From assembly GCA_025617745.1 (NCBI GenBank), contig CM046873.1, positions 29,525,410 to 29,589,409 on the forward strand: a stretch of DNA of 64,000 nucleotides, written 5' to 3'. The position numbers and the translations under genes were made by a program. Under the pieces are notes generated by a model. The model was not told the origin of the DNA and did not search any database. It saw only the letters and a list, made by a program, of their open reading frames with translations. Source of the stretch: Heliocidaris erythrogramma (lineage: Eukaryota; Echinodermata; Echinoidea; Camarodonta; Echinometridae). Positions within the stretch are counted from its first letter, which is position 1. Each line of letters opens with the position of its first letter. This document shows, one piece after another, positions 43,684 through 53,458 of the stretch.

Positions 43684-46600
43684 CTGTAGAACAAAGAGAA
43701 ACGGAAGAGAATAAAAATGAGATACCAAAAAATAATTTGTTTACTTACCTTGGTACACTTTAAACAGATAACCAAAACATTTTCATGGAAAATATAAAAA
43801 ACATGACACCATTTCATGTTACTATTTCATTTGACTATTTTGAATCTCAGTCAAGAATATTTCATAATACAACCTCTAAGATTTGACTTAACATGCAATT
43901 TCTTCAAAGTTTAGTCGTATTCCGGTGGTAAAATATGTGGTGAGCTTCACACTACCACATCAAGTGACACAAAAATGATATACCATACTGTGTGTATACA
44001 CTTTTTCAGTGCCATCCTTTGGAAATTTAACCATAAGTCACATACTTGACAATGCCGATTTGTCTAATTGACAAAAACTAATGTTACAAGTCACTGATTT
44101 TTTTAACACTTCACTGCTTTCAGAGGAGTTTCCTTTCTCTGAATAAAATATAGTTTCCAGCCACGTTTTCTTTACGCTGACATTTAAAAGACAACCTTAA
44201 ATTGCATTGAAGTGAATTGAATTGAATTCTCGCTACCCCAAATACGCAATTTCGCCAACAGATGGCGTTTGTCATGCAAACCACGCATGCGCAGTGCTGA
44301 CAATATCCCGATTGGGTTGACAAGTGTTTGTCTTTTTACATTGAAAATGTACACAGGTATTACAAAAATCCTCGAGTTTGAGTATAAATTAACCGACATG
44401 TTTGAAAAGATACCATGATTTATTGAGACAATCGGTTGCATTTTCAAAAGTTGAGTGGTTTATGTCATATGCGATCCAAAAATTAAGCATTTTAGCACTC
44501 GTTTTATTCATAAGCCGTAGTAGTTCAATACGGACCGGAAGTGAAGTTGACGAAGATGCGGACCATTTCCATGCATAATATTGCCCTCTACGTCGAAAAT
44601 TGCATATTTGAGGTAGCGAGAATTAACTACAGCAATAATATCTGAAGTAGATATTTTAAACAGAAGATTATTAGCATGGGACCACACACACACACCGAGT
44701 ACATTGCAAAATGTTTTTTTGAATGTGACTGATGCCCTTTTAAAGATAAAACTGAGATCTGGTCGAGGTGAAAAATATTTGTGAGCTTTCTCATTCTCTT
44801 TATGAGAGTTTGAAAGAATATCATTGTAGAAATGTCTCCTGAAAAGGATTGCTCTTCAAATGCCCCCACATTCGAAATACAAGAGGTAGCTGAATGTTTG
44901 GACCAAACATTCATGCCACATGTATATGTGTGTGTGTGTGTAGTCCCATATACCCATTTCAGTGTGCACTGCATGCGCTTTTCAGTGGGACTGAGTCAAT
45001 TTCTCATCATTTTAACGATTCCAAAACCTCACAGTAGACACCTGGGCCCCCGTCTTAGAAAGAGTTGCGATTGATTCACATCAACTGTAAGTTGATATTA
45101 ATCGTAGCTCCTGTCTATTTAGTACAGAGTTGCGATTGATATCAATTGCAAATTAATTGCTATCAATCGCAACTCTTCCTACATAATCAACCGTTCCCAA
45201 CTGCTTGGAGACAGTTTCTTTCACAATGTGATTTCATGACCAGAACTCAACTTTTAAGAGCAATAATATGAGAGAACTTACTGGGAGGAACGGTGAGCTT
45301 AGATGTAAGAGAGACGATTGGCTGCATTAGACTGCTCCTATTGGCTACTGTCACTTCAAAGAATGGAACTACATGCAAAAGGGGGAAAAAATGGATGGAA
45401 ATTAACTTATCACAATTCAATTGCAACTGATCTTTATATCACATCTCTAAAAAATACATGAATCAAAGATAATGAATACAGTAAGTAAATTGTACATAGA
45501 AAAAAAATAATAGATGGGAAATAAAAACATAGTGATAACCAGTGATGGAGTGGATGTGAGGGAGCAGCAAAGACCATTGTCCTGTCAAGGTTTCTTTGGA
45601 TAATAACTCCATCACTGGCACAAAAGAGAAATTACAATATAAGTAACAAACTAATAAACAGCAAAATCATACAACTTAAAGAGTGAGTGAGTGATATGTG
45701 GTTTAAAGCCCTGTCAGCACCTAAGTGGGCTATATCCGGGCTTAACACATATGTTTGGTTCCATTAATAGTATATTCCATAAACACTGATAAGATAGACA
45801 AGGTTACAGTCCAATGTGAACAAGAGCAGTATACTAAGAGAACAGTAGATAAGAGAAGATCTAAAAAAGGACCAAGCTTATATTTCATAGAAGATACGAG
45901 ATCTCTTCAGAAATCCCAAAATACTAGGTATTTTGACAGAAGTGAAAAGCTGCCTCAAGGAGGAAGCACGGAAATAGTAATTCCTGATGTGTGCGAAGTC
46001 ATTGCACTCCAACAATAAGTGCTTCACTGTCAATGGAACATGACAGCCAGCACAAATTGGGGGCGGTTCGCCGCATAAAAGAAATCTGTGGGTGATTCTA
46101 GAATGTCCGATGTGACATCGAGTAAGGACAACTTGGTCACGACGTGGCAATGGGCACGTAATCAGAGGTTCACTCAGGATTGGTTTAATTGAGTGATACA
46201 ACTTAAAGAGAAGGTTGAGTTCTGAAGGTGAAAAGTAATTTGGGAGCTTTGTCATTTTTTAAATGTCAATTTGGAAGATACATTTTTAGAAGAAATGTCC
46301 CCCTGAAAGGACTGCTCTTCAAATACCCTCATATTTGAAATATGACGAGCAGTAGCTCAAAGGTTTGGGCCAAACTGCCACATTTCCTTGTGCAGTGCAT
46401 GTGACTTTCAGCAAACTTTGATCAATAATAATAATAATAATAATAATGTATTTATATAGCGCATTTTCCATATATTATGTTCAAATGCGCTTTACAATGA
46501 TATTAACGGAATAAGTGAGTTTTGAGGAGCTTTTTGAAGGCATCCAGAGAGTGTTGGTTACGGAGAATTTGGGGTAGTTGATTCCACAGTTTGGGAGCAG

Positions 46601-49600
46601 CAGTTGAAAATACTCTGTCACCAAGTGTGGGCAGCATCTTGGGAGATGGATAGTTAAGCATGGTGCCTTGTGAGGAGCGGAGAGAGTACCGGGATGGTTG
46701 GCTGAAATAAGGTGGGGCGAGACCGTGGATACATCGAAAGGTGAGTAGCAGAATCTTGAAGTGAATGCTTGACCTGATAGGTAACCAGTTCAGTTGACGG
46801 AGGATTGGTTTCATGTGAGAGAATTTGGGTAAACCTGTGGGTAAACCTGTGGATATTGATGAATATCAATATCCCATCATTTTGAGGATTACAAAACCTC
46901 ACAGGGCCATTCTTAGTCACGTGTGTGACCCCCAAAAAACAGGGAATTGTGCTATTGTGAGCCCTATAATTTTAATAAACCTTCCAAGTGTATTGGTTTT
47001 TCCTATATATACAGCAAATACAGGCATAAGCACATGGATTAAATAACAAAACAAGGTCAATGATAATACCTGTTCTACGTCAGAGGTCACAAAGTTCATG
47101 TCACATGTATGACCCCGCACAGAAGCAGGTTTTTTAAAACTCACATATCATCTTTAAATCTCTCTGAATTTTCAAAAGCTTCAATGTTCATATTTATGGT
47201 AGGTATATTTCATGGTAACTTTAGACATTACTCTTCAAGAATATACAGTTACAAAAAAAGCAAGAATGAACTTCATTATTGTCAAAAAAGTTTCACTTTA
47301 AAAAGAATGGCCCCACAGCAAACACCAATTCTTATGTTCTCCATATTCTTTGCGTCCACACAATTTCTTTCACAAAGAAATTGTAGGATCAGAACTTGAC
47401 TTCATCAGAGCAAAGTTAAAAATAATGTGAGTAATATGTTCCTGACTTACTCCGTTCTTTGACCGCCCAGTCACTGGCTGTCCTAAAGTCCACCTGTCTC
47501 TGTTGGTTTAGATCTACCTTGTTGCCCAACATCACCACAGATATCTAACAGGAGAGAAACAAAAAAATAATATCAATAAACATAATAACATGTCAATTTA
47601 TAAAGCAAAGCTACTTACACTATGAAGATGATGGACAAAGAGAGTGGACAAAATAAACAACCCTTCATTCTACCATTCACAATGGTTTTGGTAGTCCCTT
47701 CACTGCTATTATTTAAAAAAAAGTAGAACAGGTGAACCATATTTTTACATAATGGCAGTGAAGGGATGTTCTTTTGTCTATCAGAACCACTGTGAATGGT
47801 AAAATGAGTTGTTGTTTATTTTGTCCACTCTCCTTGTCTGTCATGTTCATAGTGTTAATTCCTTTATTTATCATCATAATTATCACTGTTCTTGTTGTTG
47901 TTGTTGCAAATAAATCAACAACCTTTGTTAAAATGGTATGCATACAATTTGAATATGTTATTGCACCTGTCTATTGCGAACAAAATATTTTCATGCCACA
48001 AACATCCAAGTGACAAAAGATGGAAGAAAGGGAAACTTGACAAGCTTTATAAAAATCCATATTTCTCAGTGACCACTGGACCATATCTGAGCGGGTATTC
48101 ACTGACTGCTAGAGAAATAGTTAGTTTTATAATCCTGTATGACCTTTCATATAGCAAAACTATTTCTATCGTAATCTATAGCCCAATGCCGATTGTAGTT
48201 TGTTTTTTTGTTACTAACCTCTTTCTTGTCCTTGTCTTTCAGTTTGTCAATTTCCTTCTTGATGTGTTCTAGCATCTTGAAGGACTCTTGACTGGTTGTG
48301 CTATACACCAATAGGAAACCCTGAAAGAAAAAATATTGGTAAACTTTTACCTAAAAATTTCAAAGAAGAAGAAGAAGAAGAAGAAAAACACACACAGAGA
48401 TTGCAAACAAATATATATCAGGCTGGTCAAATATGCCGCTGTAAACCACTGAGGTATTCTTTATAATGACGTCAGTGTACATATAATTCTCTTCACATGT
48501 CTGAGATCAGTGACTACACGTAAGACCGCTGGTGCGCGCATTTGCTATTCATTTACGCTAACCGCCTTAGTTAATGGAGGCATATGTAATGCCTCAATCA
48601 CAATAGGCCCTATGCCATGTACGGGCCCCGTCCGATGAGTTTTTGGTCTAAAATCGGGCGGTCATCAGAGCATACGTGTGGTGACCGGCAGACCACCGGA
48701 CGCTAATCGGGGTCATCATTGGAGGCATCGGCAACTTTTAGCGCGGAGTTAAAAGCTAGCGATGGATTTCAGACATCGGCAGTGTCAACACAAGTGTAAA
48801 CAAACCAAAAGGACGCTCAAACAATCAAATTCGGCCGATAATCATCGATCACTCGTCAGGAACACTAACGGTTACCCCCCGGTGACCGCAGGCCTCTCGC
48901 CAGGACACCGCAGGGCCACCTCCACATGATCGCACGATGACCTACTATTGGCAGATGGCCGCAAGGTGACCGTCCTGCTTCACTGCGGTCTCCTGCCGGC
49001 GCCCGAAAGATATCCTGCCGATCTCCGTCTGATGTCCGTCAGTTTTTCTCATAAGTGTTGGCCGGCATGTATCCGGTGACTGCTCGGGGAGCAATTTCTT
49101 GTGACTGCTAGACCGACGTCTTCCAAACATCGGCAAAACTCGCCGGTGACCTAACGATTTTGAAAATCGGGCGGTGACCTCCGGAGGACATTGTCGGACG
49201 GCCGCCGGCCCCAATGGTGACTGAGGCATAAACACAGACACCGACAGAAATGTCATAATACTGTATGCTGAATTCAGGATATCGAAGCATTATAAATACT
49301 AAACTACACACATAATTATGATTATCAATATTACCTACTATTTCCCACATATAAATATATCTTGCCAGAAACCCATCACCCGTTCACAACTGCAGATCAT
49401 AGATTCTGTGATAGGAGGGGACAAGATTGCCAATAATCTTGGACAGGTTAAAAAGCAAGAGAGGAATTTTCTGGTACCAATTTTGGTCTGAAATTTGAAA
49501 TGGGGCACAAGAACACAATTTGTGCGGGGGGGGGGGGGGGACTTCCTTTTTGGAGGGTTAACTTAAGGTATTCCAGATTGTGTGTGTTTGTGTTTTACAA

Positions 49601-52203
49601 ATAAAATGTAACTTACATCTGCCATACTGAGATAGTGCTTTGGGAGATCCTGATTGCTGGAGGTCTGAATAAAAGAAAATTTAAAAAACTTGCTAGTGCT
49701 AAGTGGTCACAAATGTGCAGCATGTGGTTTCAGTGAATGCAATATCCAGAATTTTCAGTTTGTCTAGATTTTGCTGATCCCAACCATCTATTTTAACTGC
49801 TTTTTAAATAAGTGAATTCATAATTAGCAGATGGTGCAAACGACCCCAATTTGTACGTGCACAGGCAACTGTCTTGGTGGACACACTACTTGTTTAAGGA
49901 GAAGGTTGAGTTCTGGGAAAGGTAAAAAATAATTTGTGAGCTTTAACATTCTCTTTATTACAATTAATGCCCTCACATTCAAAATATTACAAGAAACAGC
50001 TGAAATGTTCAGGCCGCACATGTGTGTGCAGTCCCATATACACATTTCTATGTGCAGTGCATGTTACTCTCAGCAGGATGGAGTCAATTTCTTCTCATTT
50101 TGGAGATTCCGAAACCTTACAGCATACACCGATTCTTATGTAATATATAATCAACCTTTTCCAGTTGCTTTGAGACAGTTTCTTTCACAATGCAATTGCA
50201 TAACCAGAACTCTACTTTACCTTTAACTAACGAACTAAAATCATACTGGTGTGCGCACCATGTGCACACTCTGCGCAAACCACGGCAGCGTATAAAGGTC
50301 AATTGTACTTGGTACAGATGACCTTCATCTGCACATGTGCAAAAAAATACAAACTGGCAATATGATGAATGATTTTAAGCCAGTTTCTTTCGAAATTCCA
50401 CCACCAGATCTCAACATCAGCATTTTAAAAATCATCAGAATTAACAATCTGCAAAACTCTAGCAAATTTGTCATTAAGTTTGGAAGATCTTCTAACACCA
50501 TGAAAGCCAGCAACATGTATCTTACCAAGCCTCTTGTGTCATAGAACCTGACTCTCTCTCTTGTTCCTCGATTTGTTTCAACGTTGGCTACGTAGATGTC
50601 TTCGATTGTAGGACAAGTTGTATCCTGAAGAAAAAAAAAATTAAATACAAATACTGGTTTTATATTGAGTTCTGGTAAGGGGAGAAAATAATAATAATAA
50701 TTTCTTATTACAATAATAATTTCTTCACAGAATCAAACACTCACCCTCAATGTTTGAGACTACACGCATCAATGATATCTGCTCAATGTACTTTAACTGA
50801 CCAATAATTAAGCAAAGAAAGTTCACCTTAAAATCAACTACCAGTCCAAATCATGTGCATGACACATCAGTGGTGGATTTACATGGGGGAAAACCGGCCG
50901 ATCCCTCCCCCCCCCAAAAAAAACCCAACTAACTGGCATACCTTAAAGGGCTCGAGATCAAACTGAGCATGTGTGTTGCGTGGTGACCAGTCTGTACGAA
51001 GTTTGCGCCTTGCAGGGCAACAGCATCATCAGGGGAGCGTTTCATGAAAGGAAGTTGTCGGATATTTTATCCGACAACTGTTATAAGCTACTGAAATCCT
51101 TGCATCTGATTGGCTGAGAGCAAATTTGTCTGATAAAATATCTGACAAGTCCTTTCATGAAATGCCCCCCAGGTAACGTCCCAGCACTCTCTCACGGCAT
51201 AAAAATGTCCACAATCTGCACCGCAGACTGTTGACGTTTTTATGCCGGGCACTGCGTCTGTAGCCTGATGATGCCGTAGCCCCGTGGGGCGCAACCACAA
51301 ACGTTCAGCTTGAGCTCAAGCTCTGGTGCGAGATTCTGTCGACTTTGTGCAGTCACAAATGTAAAGTGCATTGGTCTGACTGACGCGTTAGAAGCACTAA
51401 CTTTGTGTACTGTCCCCATGGCCGCCTAGTGGCAAGCCCCTTTAGGTACACAATGATGCCAGGAGAATAAACTTTAAAATCCTTAAATTGGCAACACATT
51501 TAGAGAAGTAGTATTATTACCCTGGCTTTAGCCTAGCTGCCCTATAAGGTGCTGAAGGCATTCAAGGAATAAATTCCTACCAGGTACCCATGTACTACAC
51601 CTGGGTGTTCATTGAGTAGTTGTATAAAAAATGACCATACGTAAAAGTTTATGAAGAGCCCTGTGATAAAGCTATTACAGATGGTAATAATGATGGAAGT
51701 GATGATGGTGACATGAAAACACTGATGATAGTGATGGTGATAATAATGATATCCATGATGATGATAAAAATGATGATGATGATGATGATGATGATGATGG
51801 TGATGGTGGGGATTATGGTGATGGTAGGGATGATGGTGATGGTGGGGATGATGGTGATGGTGGGGATGATGGTGATGGTGGGGATGATGGGGATGATGGT
51901 GATGGTGGGGGTGATGGTGATATTGATGATGGTGATATTGATGATAATAATAACGATGATAATGCTGATGATCATGATGATGATAATGTTGATGTAAACA
52001 ATGTTGATAAAGATGATGATGATGATAATAATGCTGATGATAATAATGCTGATGATAAAAATGCTGATAATAATGATGCTGATAATGATAGTTGTGATGG
52101 ATACCTGTCCGACACGGTGTGTTCCATAGATGACTTGCTCCAAGACGGCCGTCTTCCCGACACCTGCTGACCCGCAAACCACTACTTTGCATATCTTACC
52201 CAT
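43613..52203 (-). CDS. NKIRAS: kappaB-Ras (NF-kappaB inhibitor-interacting Ras-like) small GTPase, complete coding region
   Basis: Seven coding exons on the - strand: 52105-52203, 50526-50624, 49617-49664, 48219-48320, 47451-47544, 45282-45368, 43613-43683. All introns are GT-AG and phases match, giving 199 residues; human NKIRAS1/2 are 191-192. In the family the protein binds IkappaB PEST regions, slows IkappaB degradation and also regulates Ral. Seen here: P-loop GSAGVGKT (residues 11-18), switch II DTRGL (62-66), NKVD (124-127), basic tail without a CAAX prenylation box. At the position of Ras Gly12 there is Ala, and at Ras Gln61 there is Leu; substitutions at both positions are a kappaB-Ras hallmark and suggest weak GTP hydrolysis (inference). 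ATG at 52203 is chosen because MGK-CKVVVCG matches the family start and a splice acceptor lies 27 nt upstream. The two vertebrate paralogues cannot be told apart here. Confidence 0.96.
44225..44624. repeat. MITE family C (copy 2)
   Basis: AATTCTCGCTACC at 44225 and GGTAGCGAGAATT ending 44624; nearly identical along its whole length to 28848-29242. It lies in the last NKIRAS intron; 43684-44224 before it shows nothing. Confidence 0.85.
44740..45257. repeat. MITE family B (copy 4) with nested palindromic insert
   Basis: TTAA at 44740-44743 and 45254-45257; ends AACTGAGATCTGGT and CCAGAACTCAACTTTTAA. Inside, 45050-45183 is an extra palindrome (AAGAGTTGCGATTGAT and ATCAATCGCAACTCTTCC) absent from the other family B copies, so a second MITE inserted here. 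Confidence 0.75.
45282..45368 (-). CDS. NKIRAS: NKIRAS coding exon 6
   Basis: 87 nt between GCATGTAG and GTAAGT, reading (I)[19 protein letters not shown] and LTSKLTVPP with split codons at both ends. It matches the family WEVTV..R..L..P...L.SKL. Its donor lies only 24 nt from the end of a MITE (44740-45257). Confidence 0.93.
45684..46195 (-). mobile_element. 5'-truncated I/Nimb-like LINE with 15-bp target duplication
   Basis: A - strand frame (46170-45878) contains [34 protein letters not shown] and [11 protein letters not shown], the C-terminus of LINE proteins that carry RNase H. The 3' tail contains AAGCCCGGATATAGCCCACT and TCAC repeats. ATACAACTTAAAGAG is present at 45669-45683 and 46196-46210 as the target duplication. 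It inserted at the left end of a family B MITE. Confidence 0.8.
46203..46900. repeat. MITE family B (copy 5), split by a LINE
   Basis: Left end TTAAAGAGAAGGTTGAGTTC; core GGACTGCTCTTCAAATACCC. Interrupted near 46418 and resumed near 46866 with CCCATCATTTTGAGGATTAC. The right end is lost. Confidence 0.7.
46420..46864 (-). mobile_element. 5'-truncated CR1/L2-like LINE
   Basis: The - strand frame 46814-46503 reads [61 protein letters not shown], the standard ORF2 end of this group. After it come AAGCGCATTTGAACATA, GCGCTATATAAATACATT and ATT repeats as 3' tail. ATCAAT(A) on both sides may be the target duplication. Confidence 0.8.
46901..47450. other. NKIRAS intron, no feature
   Basis: Nothing recognised between the MITE remnant and exon 5. 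Confidence 0.45.
47451..47544 (-). CDS. NKIRAS: NKIRAS coding exon 5 (NKxD guanine-specificity motif)
   Basis: 94 nt between CTGTTAG and GTAAGT. It reads [20 protein letters not shown] and [11 protein letters not shown] with one base of a split codon. NKVD is the guanine-recognition motif. Confidence 0.96.
47618..47855. repeat. Fold-back element in NKIRAS intron
   Basis: ACACTATGAAGATGATGGAC, GGACAAAATAAACAACCC and CATTCACAATGGTT on the left are inverted on the right as AACCACTGTGAATGGTA, GTTGTTTATTTTGTCC and GTTCATAGTGT. Arms of about 90 bp. Confidence 0.75.
48219..48320 (-). CDS. NKIRAS: NKIRAS coding exon 4
   Basis: 102 nt, 34 codons: [34 protein letters not shown], between CTTTCAG and GTTAG. 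The GFxLVYS strand and KKEIDK helix are typical Ras-fold elements of this family. Confidence 0.96.
48585..49232. mobile_element. GC-rich TIR element with AGTCACC-type subterminal repeats
   Basis: Ends AATGCCTCAATCACAATAGG and the inverted CCAATGGTGACTGAGGCAT. The interior is much richer in CpG than the surroundings, with repeated GGTGACCG/CGGTCACC-type and TCCGATGxxxGTC blocks. The two frames here (103 and 80 codons) show no transposase. Target duplication not resolved. Confidence 0.6.
49500..49560. repeat. G run in NKIRAS intron
   Basis: G run at about 49526-49541, close to the short NKIRAS exon 3. Confidence 0.8.
49617..49664 (-). CDS. NKIRAS: NKIRAS coding exon 3 (short)
   Basis: 48 nt, 16 codons, [16 protein letters not shown], between TATTCAG and GTAAGT. 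It matches the family LPKHY..FAD segment. A short exon, recognisable only by family match and frame. Confidence 0.93.
49894..50226. repeat. MITE family B (copy 6), complete
   Basis: TTAAGGAGAAGGTTGAGTTC at 49894-49913 and CCAGAACTCTACTTTACC then TTTAA at the right (TTAA 50223-50226). 333 bp, the clearest full-length copy. Confidence 0.85.
50526..50624 (-). CDS. NKIRAS: NKIRAS coding exon 2 (switch regions)
   Basis: 99 nt between TTCTTCAG and GTAAG, phase 0. It contains [16 protein letters not shown] and [10 protein letters not shown]. The IEDIYV effector region and DTRG switch II match NKIRAS; Leu replaces the catalytic Gln of Ras. Confidence 0.96.
50625..51031. other. NKIRAS intron, no feature
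   Basis: Only ATA-type simple repeat near 50689-50720 and a short C run near 50906. Confidence 0.45.
51032..51170. repeat. Palindromic MITE family P, third arm type
   Basis: GGGGAGCGTTTCATGAAAGG then TTGTCGGATATTTTATCCGA on the left; TCTGATAAAATATCTGACAA then TCCTTTCATGAAATGCCCCC on the right; core GCTACTGAAATCCTTGCATC. Confidence 0.8.
51670..52092. repeat. GAT/GGT trinucleotide array in NKIRAS intron 1
   Basis: About 400 bp of GATGAT, GATGGTGATGGTGGG and GATAAT units, ending 12 nt before the NKIRAS donor. It makes long His/Tyr-, Ile/Thr- and Met-rich frames on both strands; these are artefacts, although one runs into the true first exon. Confidence 0.85.
52105..52203 (-). CDS. NKIRAS: NKIRAS coding exon 1 (start, P-loop)
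   Basis: 99 nt, 33 codons: [33 protein letters not shown], donor GTATCC. The exon continues upstream as 5' UTR to 52230, where the acceptor TTTCAG stands, so a separate non-coding first exon must exist farther upstream. It was not located. Confidence 0.96.
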
Positions 52204-53408
52204 GATCCTCCAGCTATACCAAGTTTAAGTCTGAAATGAAGGTAAAATCAAACTTTTGATACCGTTCGTAGTATTTTACGAGTGTTGATTACACTAAATT
52301 TGGTGATTAACAAAAAATGGAGTTTCTCCAGGGGGTTTCTTTGAATCGCTTCTGCACTGTCAGACTGTTCGAAAGTGATGGAAGTACATGTACATCTGTG
52401 TAAGGAGGTTTACAGTATTATTACTATCAAATTCCCAGATACAAGAGGCAGCATGGGCAGTGAGCCGAGAGCAGATGGTTATTGCTGTTCATCTTTTTCA
52501 TATAGCCCTAGGCCTAATTATACCTAGGGATACCTAGGGAAGATACTGAACACAGGCACTACGCCTCTATATATATTCAGTTCCAAGTTCTTTTTGCTCT
52601 TCAAGATGGCTGGATTGTTTCCTGGTGCAGGCAATTCATAATCGTGCTTAATGGGCTCATTTTTCCAGCACCTATCCAAAGCTACTTCAAAACTGTGCAC
52701 ACTTGGGGCAGTAATTGGAAAGATTATTCCATGGTTTACGTATTCGTACATAGAAAGAATTTTTGTATCTCTTGAGTTTTGGTCCTAGGAATAAACAATT
52801 TTTTACTATGTCCTGTTGTCTGATCTCTGGAATGTTATTCAAGATTTGGGGTTACATCAGAATCGTATTTATTAAAATTGTATGTTTCAATCATATCGCC
52901 TCGAGCCCTCCTGTAAGCTAAGGTAGGGATATTCAACTTCCTCAATCTTTGTGCATAAGGCAGCCCCTTTAACTCTGGGACTAATCTAGTTGCTCTTCTT
53001 TGGACATTTTCCAAAGCATGTATATGTTTCTTAAGGTGGGGGCTCCACACAGCATGAGCGTACTCTATTTGGGGACGAACAAGCGATTTGTACAAGAGTG
53101 AAAAATTATCCTTATCTAAATAAACAAAGGTTCGTCTGATTAAATTCATTAGTCTGTTTGCCTTATTGATCTTTGTATGTAATCATCAATCACCACACCC
53201 AAATCTCTCTCAGATGAAACTTGCTTGAGGGCACTTTGCGAATTATCACTGGTCATATTATACACATATGGACTTGCCAGGGCAGACTTGGGGTTACCAA
53301 TGGTGGGAAGAGTTCCTTTTGCGACAGCCACCCAAAATGAAAAAAAAAATGAAAAAAAAAAATATATAAAGATAAAGGTGCAAAATGTCTATATAGGGTT
53401 AGGGTTAG

Positions 53409-53456
<48 letters not shown>

Positions 53457-53458
53457 TA

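Noticed and set aside
43359-43817. 152-codon frame on the - strand over the last NKIRAS exon
   Set aside because: Other-frame shadow; the family-matching frame ends at 43613.
51542-52192. His/Tyr-rich and Ile/Thr-rich frames on the - strand, one sharing the NKIRAS start
   Set aside because: Read-through of the GAT/GGT array; the real exon ends at the donor at 52104.
53396-53410. Telomere-like TTAGGG repeats
   Set aside because: Only about two and a half units next to a TA microsatellite; too short to mean a telomere relic.
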